A DNA stretch of 64,000 nt from Rhodococcus jostii NBRC 16295 (GCF_001894825.1 NZ_BCWY01000005.1:62001-126000); one strand, 5' to 3'; positions 1 to 8,338 are shown, counted from the first letter of the stretch. A program made the numbers and translations. Notes: generated from the letters alone by a model not told the origin.

Positions 1-834
1 CGCGAACTCGCCCGGATGCAGAGTGGGCTACCCAATTATTCGGCCAACGAGGACTTCCAGAAGGCGTTGCTCACCGACCCGCAGACGCAGTTCACGCCGC
101 AACAGTTGCTGGGGTACGCGTTCACGCAGCCCGCAACCTTCCCGCCCGGGCAGGGATTCGAGTACTCCAACACGAACACGATCCTGCTGGGACTCGTCGT
201 CGAGAAGGTCAGCGGAATGCCGCTCCCGGAATACGTGACGCAGAAGATCATCCAGCCGCTGAAGATGGCGGATACGAGCTTCCCGACCACCAACGCCTTC
301 CCCGAACCGCACGCGCAGGGCTACACCGAGCAGACCTTGGACGGCAAGGAAGCCACGGCCACCGACTGGAACCCGTCCTGGGGATGGTCGGCGGGCGCCA
401 TGATCTCGACCCTCGACGACCTGCGCATCTGGGCACCGGCGCTGGCCACCGGAACGCTGCTGCAGCCGGCCACGCAGGCGCAACGGCTCGAGACGGTGAA
501 CGCCCCGGGACTGGCGTCCGACGTCGGCTACGGTCTGGGCATCTTCGACATCGCCGGCTGGATCGGGCACAACGGCAGCCTGCCCGGGTACCAGACGGTG
601 TGCATCTACCTCCCCGAGCAAAAAACGACCCTCGCGATCATGATCAACACCGACATCGCCTACGAGGACAGCGAGCCGAGTACGGCGCTGGCGGGGGCGA
701 TCACCGAGATCATCTCCCCGGAACACATCTATCACCTGAGAGCCGACGTGCAGAACCCGGACGCGTCGACCCCGGCGACGCCGACGCCGTCGGAGACACC
801 GCAAACCTCCACGCCCGCCCCGCCCACCAGCTGA
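1..834 (+). CDS. Serine hydrolase, beta-lactamase/DD-peptidase fold (5' partial)
   Basis: The reading frame is open from base 1, so the start and the SxxK nucleophile motif lie outside the window; the visible part is about 277 residues. It reads as a class C beta-lactamase / D-alanyl-D-alanine carboxypeptidase-like enzyme: the first residues resemble the family segment around MQSGLPNYS, a YSN motif (the family YxN) follows in FEYSNTN, and a C-terminal IGHNGSLPGY supplies the HxG motif that replaces KTG in this family. The tail is rich in Pro and Thr, typical of a wall-spanning exported protein. Substrate is unknown: peptidoglycan peptide, ester or beta-lactam are all possible. A 40-bp hairpin follows the stop codon. 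Confidence 0.85.
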   Translation, partial: RELARMQSGLPNYSANEDFQKALLTDPQTQFTPQQLLGYAFTQPATFPPGQGFEYSNTNTILLGLVVEKVSGMPLPEYVTQKIIQPLKMADTSFPTTNAFPEPHAQGYTEQTLDGKEATATDWNPSWGWSAGAMISTLDDLRIWAPALATGTLLQPATQAQRLETVNAPGLASDVGYGLGIFDIAGWIGHNGSLPGYQTVCIYLPEQKTTLAIMINTDIAYEDSEPSTALAGAITEIISPEHIYHLRADVQNPDASTPATPTPSETPQTSTPAPPTS

Positions 835-840
835 CCCCAG

Positions 841-880
841 GTGAGTGGCAATGCGTGCGCGAGCACACATTGCCACTCAC
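841..880. repeat. 40-bp GTGAG...ACTCAC hairpin, copy 1
   Basis: Inverted repeat with 18-bp arms (one mismatch) and a 4-nt GCGA loop, 6 bp after the stop of the serine hydrolase gene. It begins GTGAGTGGCAATG and ends CATTGCCACTCAC. It is the sister of the copy at 37159-37198, with which it shares the inner sequence CGAGCACACATT. No T-run follows, so if it terminates transcription it is not a classical intrinsic terminator. Confidence 0.85.
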
Positions 881-922
881 ATGCCTTGCCGCGGCCGCGC
901 CGGGCTCAGTAGCGTGCAGGAC

Positions 923-1726
923 ATGACGATTCTGGTGACGGGGGCAACCGGGAACATCGGCAGAATGCTCGTCGACCACCTGCTCGCGCGGGGCGCGACG
1001 GACGTCCGGGCCCTCACCAATCATCCTGACAAGGCGCAACTTCCGGGTTCGGTCATGGTGGTCGAGGGATACCTCCGGAGGCTCGACAGTCTGCCCGCGG
1101 CGTTCGACGGAGTCGATTCCCTCTATCTCGCACCGACTCCCGACACCGCACCGGACGCACTCGCCCTGGCGAAGCAGGCCGGAGTGCGGCACGTCGTCGA
1201 CCTGTCCGGTCCCCACGACGGCCACTGGGGCGACGTCGCGCGGGCCGTCGAGGCGTCCGGCATCGAATGGACGCATCTGTGGCCCGGCGAATTCATGGAG
1301 AACGCCGGAATCCTGGCCCCGCAGATCGCGGCGGGAGACACGGTGCGCGAACCGTATCCGACGGCAGCAAACGCGCCCATCGCGATGGACGACATCGCCG
1401 AGGTCGCGGCCGTCGCCCTCCTCGAGGACGGGCACGTCGGCGCGTCGTACGAACTCACCGGCCCCGAGACGATCACCCGCGCCGACCTCGTGCGCCTCCT
1501 CGGCGCCGCCCTCGGGCGGAACATCGAATACCGGCAGGTGTCCCTGGACGAGGCAGTGGAGGTGCTGAGCCCCGCGATGGGTGAGTACGCCCGCTGGTAC
1601 CTGGACGGGATGGCGAGCCTCGTCGACGCTCCCCAGCAGTCGAACCGTCTCGTCGAGCAACTCACCGGACGCCCGGCAACCACCTTCGCGCAGTGGGCCG
1701 CAGCGCACGCCGGCGAATTCCGTTGA
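923..1726 (+). CDS. NmrA-like NAD(P)-binding oxidoreductase
   Basis: A 267-residue atypical short-chain dehydrogenase. The N-terminus MTILVTGATGNIGRML carries the Rossmann GxxGxxG motif expected of NmrA/YtfG-like proteins, and the rest has the length and layout of single-domain NAD(P)H sensors or quinone reductases of that family. The start is set at 923 because the nucleotide-binding strand must lie at the N-terminus; an in-frame ATG at 845 would begin inside the preceding hairpin. Without the catalytic Tyr-Lys motif of classical SDRs it may be a redox sensor or an oxidoreductase; the substrate cannot be told. Confidence 0.85.
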   Translation: MTILVTGATGNIGRMLVDHLLARGATDVRALTNHPDKAQLPGSVMVVEGYLRRLDSLPAAFDGVDSLYLAPTPDTAPDALALAKQAGVRHVVDLSGPHDGHWGDVARAVEASGIEWTHLWPGEFMENAGILAPQIAAGDTVREPYPTAANAPIAMDDIAEVAAVALLEDGHVGASYELTGPETITRADLVRLLGAALGRNIEYRQVSLDEAVEVLSPAMGEYARWYLDGMASLVDAPQQSNRLVEQLTGRPATTFAQWAAAHAGEFR

Positions 1727-1756
1727 GGTCTCGTCGACCCGTCCCGGCTGCTCGAG

Positions 1757-2188
1757 TCAACGGTTCGGGGTGAGCGCGACGACGGGGATCGGCCTCGTCG
1801 TCTTCGTCTGATACTCGCTGTACCGGCCGTGGTTGATCTCGTTCATCGTCGCCCACATCCGGTCGTAATCCGGGTCGCCCGGCAGGACTTTCCGCGCCAC
1901 CACCGTGATGTGCTCGCGGCCCACCTGGATCTCGCAAGTCGGCGCGGCCAGCACGTTGTGCATCCACGCCGGCGATGTGGGTGCGCCGCCCTTCGAGGCG
2001 ACGACCAGGAAGGCGGCGCCGTCCCGGCCGTACGTCAACGCGGACGTGCGCGGCTGCCCGGACTTCCGGCCGACGCTGCGCAACAGCAGGGTCGGCATCC
2101 CGAACAGCAACCGGTGCCCCACCCAGCCGCCGCTGCGTTCGTACACGAACTGATGCAGCTGAAGGGTTTTCACGAACAGGTCGGCCAC
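1757..2188 (-). CDS. Ddn-like nitroreductase/deazaflavin (F420) family protein
   Basis: About 143 residues beginning VADLFVKTLQLHQFVYERSG. The segment RSVGRKSGQPRTSALTY, followed by FLVVASKGGAPTSPAWMHN, is the signature of the DUF385 / F420H2-dependent nitroreductase (Ddn) family, whose small split-barrel enzymes bind deazaflavin F420 and reduce quinones or nitro compounds. GTG at 2188 is chosen because AGGA lies just upstream and family members start here; the frame is open further upstream but with no family similarity. It is convergent with the NmrA-like gene. Substrate unknown. Confidence 0.82.
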   Translation of the reverse strand: MADLFVKTLQLHQFVYERSGGWVGHRLLFGMPTLLLRSVGRKSGQPRTSALTYGRDGAAFLVVASKGGAPTSPAWMHNVLAAPTCEIQVGREHITVVARKVLPGDPDYDRMWATMNEINHGRYSEYQTKTTRPIPVVALTPNR

Positions 2189-2307
2189 GGCGTCCTCGTC
2201 TCGGCACTCGGAACAGATCGTGCCCACACAGTAGACCGTCGTCAGGCGCGGCGAACCGCGTGCAGCACGGTGTCGCGAATGCTGACCGGCCTGCCCTCGG
2301 CGACGGG

Positions 2308-2574
2308 TTACGGGCTGTGGAAGGTGTAGATGCGGCAACCGCTCATGTTCGCGGCCGACACGACGCCGTCGGCTCGCGCAAAGTCACCCTTGCCCGCGAG
2401 GTTGTTGGCGAGGGCGGCCTGGTCGTCGCAGAAACTCTGATCGGTCGGGTTGGCCGGGGGATTGCTGATGTAGGTGTCGCCCGGTGCAGCCACGGCAAAG
2501 GCCACCGGACCGACGAGTGGGACGGCCGCTGCTGCAAACGCAATGGAGGCCGCCGCGACGATTCGGCGGATCAT
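2308..2574 (-). CDS. Small secreted protein, DUF732-like size
   Basis: An 88-residue protein with a clear Sec signal peptide: MIRR, a hydrophobic Ala-rich stretch to about residue 28, and an AVAAPGD cleavage region. The mature part of about 60 residues has two cysteines (FCDD and SGCRIYTF) that could form one disulfide. ATG at 2574 lies 6 nt after GGAGG; a second ATG directly upstream (2577) is less well spaced. Size and a cysteine pair recall small mycobacterial DUF732-type exported proteins, but this assignment is tentative and no function can be given. Confidence 0.7.
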   Translation of the reverse strand: MIRRIVAAASIAFAAAAVPLVGPVAFAVAAPGDTYISNPPANPTDQSFCDDQAALANNLAGKGDFARADGVVSAANMSGCRIYTFHSP

Positions 2575-2674
2575 CATGCTCCTCCGACGGTGGTTCGAGT
2601 AGTTGGTGATGACATCATCCTGCACCGATCCGGGGCGCGCGACCAGACCCCCAGGGGTGGAAAATGCAACACCT

Positions 2675-3097
2675 TCACTGCCGAGGCGGGGAGTGCCCGT
2701 GTTCCAGAGCGTGCTGGACCTTGTCCGCGGCGACCACCGGATTCTCGTGCTCCCAGATCCGCACCACCGTCCACCCGGCGTCCGTCAGCCTCGTGTCGGT
2801 GTCACGGTCGCGGGTGACGTTCCCGGCGAGTTTGTCGGCCCACCACTGCGCGTTGTTCTTCGGGAACGTCGCGTGCTGCGGGCAGCTGTGCCAGAAGCAG
2901 CCGTCCACGTACACGGCCACCTTCCGTCGCGGAAACACCAGGTCGGCGCGACGCCGGACACCCTTCATCGGCGCCCGGTCCACGAAGTACCGGACCCCGC
3001 GCCGGTGCAATTCCCGGCGCAGAGCGAACTCGGGTGCCGTGTCGCGCCGCCGCTGCGCCCGCATCCGGGCGCTGGTCGCGGGATCGGTGGCGGGCAT
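2675..3097 (-). CDS. vsr: Very short patch repair endonuclease (Vsr)
   Basis: A 140-residue Vsr-type nickase, which cuts next to T:G mismatches that arise when 5-methylcytosine deaminates. The active-site layout is complete: Glu23 in TAPEFALRREL, Asp52 in RRADLVF, and the DGCFWHSCPQH block giving His70, His75 and the zinc cysteines Cys67 and Cys72, followed by the conserved NAQWWADKL and WTVVRIWEHE segments. The gene starts 15 bp after the stop of the cytosine methyltransferase on the same strand, so the two are almost certainly one operon. No restriction endonuclease gene is adjacent. Confidence 0.95.
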   Translation of the reverse strand: MPATDPATSARMRAQRRRDTAPEFALRRELHRRGVRYFVDRAPMKGVRRRADLVFPRRKVAVYVDGCFWHSCPQHATFPKNNAQWWADKLAGNVTRDRDTDTRLTDAGWTVVRIWEHENPVVAADKVQHALEHGHSPPRQ

Positions 3098-3112
3098 CGC
3101 GGATCCGTCCGC

Positions 3113-4276
3113 CTACGCGGCGGCCTCGGGGAAGCCGCCCATGCGGTCGAGGTGGCTCTCGACGTCGTCGATGAAACCGGGGACGAAACGCAGATTCCCC
3201 ATCCGCGCCCGTTTCAGGAAGCCGGCGGTCGCTCGCGCCGACAGCAGTCGGGTGTCCTCGAGGAATCCGCTGAGATCCTCGTACGGTTCCTGCACCGGCC
3301 ACGTCGACGTGTGCACCCGGAATGCCTGACGGTTGCTGCCCCACGCCGCCGCGGGCCAGGCGTCGCCCGGCTTCATCGGTGTCTCGATGCCCCGCTCGTA
3401 ACCGGCCGGCTCGATCAGTCGCCGACCGACCCACGACGCCATCCGCACACTCACCGCATTGCCGACGAGCTTCCACCGATGACTGTTCCGCAGACCGGGC
3501 ACCAGCGCGGCCGGCGCCGTCCAGTCGGGGTCGAAACCTTGCAGGCGTTCGGCGTCGACGAGTCCGGGGGTCACGATCTCGCCCGACGGCAGTCGCACGG
3601 CCGGCGGGCTCGCGATTCCGACGGACGAACCGCCCTTCAGCGTGGGCACCGCGTTGACGGCCCACCCGAGGCCGCGGGTGCCCTCGGTCCAGTAGAAGCC
3701 GCACGGGACGTCGGCGGGATCGTCGACGGGTCGTTCCCCGGCGTCCTCACCGAACAGGACCGCGCGCGGGTCCTCGGTTCGGGAGGCGAGCATCAGGACC
3801 CGCTGCCGACGCTGGGGGAGACCGAAGGCACGCGCATCGACCACCCGGTACGCCCACGTGTAGCCGAGGTCCTCCAAGGCGTCCGTGATGTGTCTCATAG
3901 CCGCGCCCCGGCCCAGCTGCAGCATGAACGGAACGTTCTCGATCAGGAGCCAGCGCGGGCCCTTCTTCCGCTTCACCAACCGGAACACTTCGTCGACGAG
4001 TCCGGAACGCGGGCCCGTGATGCCGGCGGTCCGGCCGGCCTGGGAGAGGTCCTGGCAGGGGAAACCGGCGGCCACGAGTTCGATGTCCTGGGGGAGGGAA
4101 CGCAGCTTGGTGACGTCGGAATGCACAGGGACGTCCGCGAATCGGGTACGCAGAACCGCCTGGGCGCCCGGGTCGATCTCACAGAGCAGTTCGGTGTTCC
4201 AGCCGTGCTCTCTCAGACCCAACTCGAGCCCGCCGATACCGGCGAACAGGCCCACCATGCTCCCGGTTGACGTCAC
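3113..4276 (-). CDS. DNA (cytosine-5-)-methyltransferase
   Basis: A 387-residue C5-cytosine methyltransferase with the motifs in order: motif I FAGIGG (about 11-16, SAM binding), motif IV PCQDLSQAG with catalytic Cys74, motif VI ENVP (113-116), motif VIII QRRQRV (155-160), and motif X GNAVS (272-276). The segment between VIII and X is the target-recognition domain; the recognised site cannot be read from sequence. GTG at 4276 is chosen because AGGAAGG precedes it by 5 nt; GTG at 4291 is possible but lacks a site. It is the first gene of a dcm-vsr pair. It may be an orphan epigenetic enzyme or the remnant of a restriction-modification system. Confidence 0.94.
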   Translation of the reverse strand: MTSTGSMVGLFAGIGGLELGLREHGWNTELLCEIDPGAQAVLRTRFADVPVHSDVTKLRSLPQDIELVAAGFPCQDLSQAGRTAGITGPRSGLVDEVFRLVKRKKGPRWLLIENVPFMLQLGRGAAMRHITDALEDLGYTWAYRVVDARAFGLPQRRQRVLMLASRTEDPRAVLFGEDAGERPVDDPADVPCGFYWTEGTRGLGWAVNAVPTLKGGSSVGIASPPAVRLPSGEIVTPGLVDAERLQGFDPDWTAPAALVPGLRNSHRWKLVGNAVSVRMASWVGRRLIEPAGYERGIETPMKPGDAWPAAAWGSNRQAFRVHTSTWPVQEPYEDLSGFLEDTRLLSARATAGFLKRARMGNLRFVPGFIDDVESHLDRMGGFPEAAA

Positions 4277-4344
4277 GGCACCCTTCCTCACGAACCAGTC
4301 ACCCGAGAACGTTACTCGAGATCTGCGCCCGCTTTGACCAACGA

Positions 4345-4390
4345 CCCGTGAGTACTTGTTAACCGCGGGCGGTTAACAAGTACTCACGGG
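4345..4390. repeat. Perfect palindromic hairpin, GTGAG...ACTCAC copy 2
   Basis: Two perfect 22-bp arms separated by 2 nt (CCCGTGAGTACTTGTTAACC at the left edge). The 40-bp core 4348-4387 differs at only two positions from the core at 32645-32684, 28 kb away. This is the only family member lying between divergent genes (the methyltransferase and the membrane protein), so here it cannot be a terminator for either neighbour and could act as an operator or a transcription insulator. Confidence 0.9.
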
Positions 4391-4438
4391 CGCGAAGCGC
4401 ACCTAGACTTCCCCTAGGTGGGAACACAGGGAGGCGCC

Positions 4439-5536
4439 ATGATCTCGGGTTTCCGGCACCGGTCGCACCTGCTGCGTGACGCTCAGGGCAGCGGCCTCGT
4501 CGAAGCGTTCGTCATCATCGGGATCGTGACGATCCTGCTCACCCGTGCCTACCTTCACCTCACCGGATATCCGCAGGTCGGCGGCTCCTCGCTGCACATC
4601 GCGCACGTCCTGTGGGGTGGACTCGGAATGGTCGTGGCCCTCGTCACCGTGTTCTCGTTCCTCGGGATGAAACCGCGGGTCCTGGGTGTCGTGGTCGGCG
4701 GCATCGGGTTCGGGTTGTTCCTCGACGAGATCGGCAAGTTCGTCACCAAGACCAACGACTACTTCTACCGGCCGTCCATCGCGATCATGTACGTGGTGAT
4801 CGTCGTGTTGCTGCTGGTCAACCGGTCGCTGCACGACGTTCGGCCGCCGACCCCCACGGAGGACGTCGCCAACGCCGCCGCGATCGCGCTCGGCGGGCTG
4901 GACCGCGGATTGGACCGCGGACGCCGGGACCAGGCGCTGGCCCAGCTACGCCGCGCCGCCGCCGGCGGGGCCGATCACGCGACGCTGACGTCGGTGCGGG
5001 ATCTGCTCGCTCGCTGTCCCGACCGTGCCGGCCGCGCCGTCCCCACCGCTCGGGAACTGGCCCGGCGCGCGACCCCCGCCTTCGCCAAGGGTCGTGGCAT
5101 GCTCTGGACCGCGGCCGTGCTGCTCACCCTGTTCTCCACCCTGGGACTGCTCAACGCCGTGGTCACCCTCGGCGACGACCTCCGCGGCGACGAGGGAACC
5201 GACATCACCACCATCGGCCAGCTCACCGGGTCCGCCATCGCCTTCGTGCTGTGCTGGGCGGCGATCGTGCGACTGCGGAACGGCAAGCTGTGGCCGCTGC
5301 AGTTCCTGCGGGCGGCCGCCCTGGTCACGGTCCTGCTCACCGAGGTGTTCGACTTCGTCGCCCAGGAGTTCGGGGCGCTGCTGAACGTGGCGGTCGGACT
5401 CGGTGCCCTCGTCGTGTTCTCGTCACGCATCGCGGTCACGGAACGCGCCCGGGCGCTGGCACTCGACAACTCTGCTGCAACGAAACTCGGCCCGTTGCCA
5501 CCCCGGGAGCCGTCGTCGCTTACCGTAGACAGGTGA
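4439..5536 (+). CDS. Multipass integral membrane protein, unknown function
   Basis: A 365-residue protein. Three to four hydrophobic helices lie in the first 125 residues (AFVIIGIVTILL, IAHVLWGGLGMVVALVTV, VVVGGIGFGLFL, IAIMYVVIVVLLL), a charged Ala/Arg-rich cytoplasmic segment follows, then about four further helices in the C-terminal half. ATG at 4439 follows GGGAGG with good spacing; GTG at 4418 is the alternative. The last codons overlap the start of the next gene (GTGA), so the two are translationally coupled. I do not recognise the family. Confidence 0.8.
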   Translation: MISGFRHRSHLLRDAQGSGLVEAFVIIGIVTILLTRAYLHLTGYPQVGGSSLHIAHVLWGGLGMVVALVTVFSFLGMKPRVLGVVVGGIGFGLFLDEIGKFVTKTNDYFYRPSIAIMYVVIVVLLLVNRSLHDVRPPTPTEDVANAAAIALGGLDRGLDRGRRDQALAQLRRAAAGGADHATLTSVRDLLARCPDRAGRAVPTARELARRATPAFAKGRGMLWTAAVLLTLFSTLGLLNAVVTLGDDLRGDEGTDITTIGQLTGSAIAFVLCWAAIVRLRNGKLWPLQFLRAAALVTVLLTEVFDFVAQEFGALLNVAVGLGALVVFSSRIAVTERARALALDNSAATKLGPLPPREPSSLTVDR

Positions 5537-6120
5537 GCATCCAAGCCTCCGGTGCCTCGACCTGGCCCGCAGTACTGACGTGGCGGGCGGACAACGCACC
5601 CCGAATGGAATCGGTGCGCGTCCAGCTCAACGGCGACCGCATCAAGGCCGCAGGCCGGATCATCGGCGGCGAGTGCCCCGAGCATCCCGCGTTCAGCGCG
5701 TCCTATGACCTCGTCACCGACGAAAGCGGCGTCACCCGCCGGCTGTCGCTGCGGACGTCCGTCGCGGCCGGTGAGCGACAGATGTCGATCAGCCGGGACG
5801 AAGAGGGCACGTGGATGGTGGAGCACGGCGCCAACCACCAGCGGTCCACGTTCGACGGCGCGCTCGACGTCGACATGGTGCTCAGCCCCTTCTTCAACGC
5901 GCTGCCCATCCGGCGGTACGGCCTGCACCTCGGGTCCGAGGACGTCGAGGTCCCCGTCGTCTACGTGAACCTCCTGGACCTGCGGGTCGAGGGAGCGATC
6001 CTCACCTACAGCAGCGGCCCCGACGGCATCCACGTGCTGTCGCCGGTGTCGAGTTCGTCGGTGACCGTCGACCGAGACGGGTTCATCATCGACTACCCGG
6101 GCCTGGCCGAACGGATTTAG
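5533..6120 (+). CDS. Putative glycolipid-binding domain protein
   Basis: A 195-residue soluble protein with GTG start overlapping the upstream stop as GTGA. It is made of alternating beta-type strands: SVRVQLNGDRIKAAGRIIGG, then SFSASYDLVTDE-like and TRRLSLRTSVAAGERQMSISR. It reads like the PF06475 (putative glycolipid-binding, COG3554) family, which occurs widely in actinobacteria. There is no signal peptide. Coupling to the membrane protein suggests the pair act together at the membrane, but the ligand is unknown. A 40-bp hairpin lies between this stop and the convergent tyrA. Confidence 0.68.
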   Translation: MSIQASGASTWPAVLTWRADNAPRMESVRVQLNGDRIKAAGRIIGGECPEHPAFSASYDLVTDESGVTRRLSLRTSVAAGERQMSISRDEEGTWMVEHGANHQRSTFDGALDVDMVLSPFFNALPIRRYGLHLGSEDVEVPVVYVNLLDLRVEGAILTYSSGPDGIHVLSPVSSSSVTVDRDGFIIDYPGLAERI

Positions 6121-6190
6121 GCGGCGGAGCCGCTCGTGAGTGCTCAGCGAGTCTCTGCACTCGTCGAGCACTCACAGGCGGCGGAGCCGC
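6120..6190. repeat. GTGAG...ACTCAC hairpin copy 3 with flanking GC-rich direct repeats
   Basis: The 40-bp hairpin occupies 6136-6175 (17-bp arms with two mismatches). It is bracketed by two copies of GGCGGCGGAGCCGC at 6120-6133 and 6177-6190. The right copy lies inside the 3' end of tyrA, and the tyrA stop codon (6172-6174) is inside the hairpin arm. The reverse complement of the flank, GGCGGCTCCGCCGCC, also precedes copy 4 at 28801. The bracketing repeats look like a target-site duplication but may simply be part of a longer element. Confidence 0.8.
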
Positions 6191-7140
6191 CCTCCTCGCC
6201 GACCCGCGTCGCGCATCTCGTCGATCCAGCCGTCGCTGCCGGGGACGATGCCGGTGATCTCCCACGTCTCCTGGTTGTCGTACGTCAGGCGCGCGGTGTG
6301 ACCGGCGTCGACGAGCGTCGCCGTGGACGACTGCTCCGACAGTTCGGTCCGCGCGTCCTGCAGCAGCACCAGGGCCTCGTCCAGGGCGACGAGCAGGGCG
6401 TCGCGGTTGCCCTCGCACATGGCCCGGACGAGTCCGGGCGAGCTGCCCGCGACCCGGGTGCCGTCGCGGAACGATCCGGCCGCCAGACCCAGCGCCAGCG
6501 GTCCGCCCCGGGCCCCGGTGATCGCGAGGGTCTCGGCCAGCAGGTGCGGCAGGTGCGAGATCCGTGCGACCGCCCGGTCGTGTTCCGCGGACTCGGCAGG
6601 TACGACAACGGAACCGCAGTCCAACGCGAGCTGCGTGACCTGCGTCCAGATGCCGGGGTCGACGCCGTCGTCGGTGCCGACCACCCACACGGCCTCCCGG
6701 AACAGGTCGGCGCTGCCGACGCTCCACCCCGACGCCGACGTTCCCGCCATCGGGTGCCCGCCCACGTAGCGGTCGGCGAGTCCCTGACGGGCCGCCGCCG
6801 CCGCGACTTCCGCCTTGACGCTGACGACGTCGGTGATCGAACAGTTCGGCGCGTACAGGGCGATCGCGGTCAGGGTCGCGGCGACCGCGGGCACGGGGAC
6901 CGCGATCACGATCAGCGCAGACTCGGCCGATGCGCGCTGGAGCACCGCGACGAGGTCGGTGTCGGCGTCGAAGCCGTCCGCCCGGGCGGCGTCGACGGAC
7001 GGCGCGGATCGGTTGTGACCCCATGCTTCGCGGCCCGCCCGGACCGCCGCACGCAGCAGTGAACCGCCGATCAATCCCAGGCCGAGCACGCACACCGGAG
7101 GTGCGGAAGCGGTATCAGACACCCGAACAGGTTGGCACAT
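6172..7140 (-). CDS. tyrA: Prephenate dehydrogenase (TyrA)
   Basis: A 322-residue protein that oxidises and decarboxylates prephenate to 4-hydroxyphenylpyruvate for tyrosine synthesis (arogenate could also be the substrate, as in some actinobacteria). The Rossmann motif GLGLIG is at residues 20-25, and the catalytic-region GGHPMAGT at 127-134 supplies His129; the long helical dehydrogenase domain follows (ISHLPHLLAETLA, SPGLVRAMCEGN). No ACT domain is present. ATG at 7140 is preferred; a GTG at 7122 also fits. It is divergent from the tadA-associated gene 49 bp away. Confidence 0.93.
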   Translation of the reverse strand: MCQPVRVSDTASAPPVCVLGLGLIGGSLLRAAVRAGREAWGHNRSAPSVDAARADGFDADTDLVAVLQRASAESALIVIAVPVPAVAATLTAIALYAPNCSITDVVSVKAEVAAAAARQGLADRYVGGHPMAGTSASGWSVGSADLFREAVWVVGTDDGVDPGIWTQVTQLALDCGSVVVPAESAEHDRAVARISHLPHLLAETLAITGARGGPLALGLAAGSFRDGTRVAGSSPGLVRAMCEGNRDALLVALDEALVLLQDARTELSEQSSTATLVDAGHTARLTYDNQETWEITGIVPGSDGWIDEMRDAGRRGGRLRRL

Positions 7141-7189
7141 TCCAGTGCGGACTTCATTTACCGGCACCCCGCGGGCTACCGTTGCGCTC

Positions 7190-7729
7190 ATGGGTGCACA
7201 GCGCGCGGAAAACAACAGCGCCTCCTCGGATCGGGCAGAGGATCTGGAGGGCTTCGGTGTCGCGGTAGTACACGAGGACGGCCGATGGAAGGTCAAGGCC
7301 CTCACGTCGGCTGCTCTGACCAGTCTCAGCGTCGCGGAGGAGGAGCTTCGGGCCCTCCGTAGCGCGGGCGCGTTCTTCGGTCTGCTGGACGTGGACGACG
7401 AGTTCTTCGTCGTGCTCCGGCCGGCGCCGTCGGGAACGCGGCTGCTGCTGTCCGACGCGACCGCCGCCATCGACTACGACATCGCCGCCGACGTCCTCGA
7501 GGCCCTCAACATCGAGGTCCCGGACATCGACCCGGACGAACTCGACGACATCGAACCCTGGGAGGAGGGCGACCTGTCGCTGCTCTCCGACCTCGGCCTG
7601 CCCGAACCCGTTCTGGCGGTCATCACGTCCGAGACGGACCTCTACCCGGACGAGCAGCTGGGGATGATCGCGCAGCGGCTCGGGTTCACCACGGAGCTCG
7701 CCGGAGTCCTCGACAAGCTTCCCCGGTAG
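7190..7729 (+). CDS. tRNA adenosine deaminase-associated protein
   Basis: A 179-residue soluble protein of the actinobacterial TIGR03941-type family, recognised from FGVAVVHEDGRWKV, LLDVDDEFFVVLRP, and the very acidic middle (DIDPDELDDIEPWEEGD). Such proteins are found immediately upstream of tadA, as here (12 bp), and probably share its transcript; their biochemical role is not established. The ATG at 7190 begins a short Ser/Glu-rich leader. Confidence 0.9.
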   Translation: MGAQRAENNSASSDRAEDLEGFGVAVVHEDGRWKVKALTSAALTSLSVAEEELRALRSAGAFFGLLDVDDEFFVVLRPAPSGTRLLLSDATAAIDYDIAADVLEALNIEVPDIDPDELDDIEPWEEGDLSLLSDLGLPEPVLAVITSETDLYPDEQLGMIAQRLGFTTELAGVLDKLPR

Positions 7730-7741
7730 TTTCCGGCCGCC

Positions 7742-8200
7742 GTGACACTTCAGGACGACGAGCGGATGATCCGCGCGGCGATCGAGGCGGCCCGGGCCGC
7801 CACCGACGCCGACGTGCCCGTGGGTGCGGTGGTGTTCGACGCCGACGGTGTCGAGGTGTCGCGGGCCGTGAACTCGCGGGAGGCGATGTCGGATCCGACG
7901 GCCCACGCGGAGATCATCGCGTTGCGGGCGGCCGCGAGGGTGTACGGCGACGGGTGGCGCCTCGAGGGGGCGACGCTGGCGGTGACCCTGGAGCCGTGCA
8001 CGATGTGCGCGGGCGCGCTCGTGCTGGCCCGGATCTCCCGGGTCGTGTTCGGGGCATGGGAGCCGAAGACGGGTGCCGTGGGCTCACTCTGGGACGTGGT
8101 CCGCGATCGCCGGCTCACTCATCGTCCGCAGGTCAGGGGCGGTGTACTCGAGGACGAATGCGCCGGCATCCTCGAGGATTTCTTCCGTGAACGCCGCTGA
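7742..8200 (+). CDS. tadA: tRNA adenosine(34) deaminase TadA
   Basis: A 152-residue zinc deaminase that converts adenosine 34 to inosine in the tRNA-Arg(ACG) wobble position, letting one tRNA read CGU, CGC and CGA. The cytidine-deaminase fold motifs are intact: HAE at 55-57 (zinc His and proton-shuttle Glu) and PCTMC at 85-89 (zinc cysteines). Length is normal. It starts with GTG, 12 bp after the associated gene and probably in its operon. Confidence 0.96.
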   Translation: MTLQDDERMIRAAIEAARAATDADVPVGAVVFDADGVEVSRAVNSREAMSDPTAHAEIIALRAAARVYGDGWRLEGATLAVTLEPCTMCAGALVLARISRVVFGAWEPKTGAVGSLWDVVRDRRLTHRPQVRGGVLEDECAGILEDFFRERR

Positions 8201-8202
8201 CC

Positions 8203-8226
8203 GGTTTCAAACGCTTTCGTGGGGTA
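8203..8226 (+). promoter_or_regulatory. SigF/SigB-type stress promoter for the CsbD gene
   Basis: GGTTT at 8203-8207 and GGGTA at 8222-8226 are separated by 14 nt, resembling the GGTTT / GGGTA elements of actinobacterial SigF/SigB-class promoters (usual spacer 14-17). It lies about 110 bp upstream of a CsbD stress-protein gene, a class commonly under general-stress sigma control. This is a motif match only. Confidence 0.55.
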
Positions 8227-8338
8227 CTCGACAGTATGTGGCCGGGTCCACCTGACCCGTGCTTCTCTGGAGGAAGGCGCCGACGAGGTGCCGCCGGACC
8301 CGGAGTCGGGTCCGAAAACGGATTCACGGAGGTATCTC

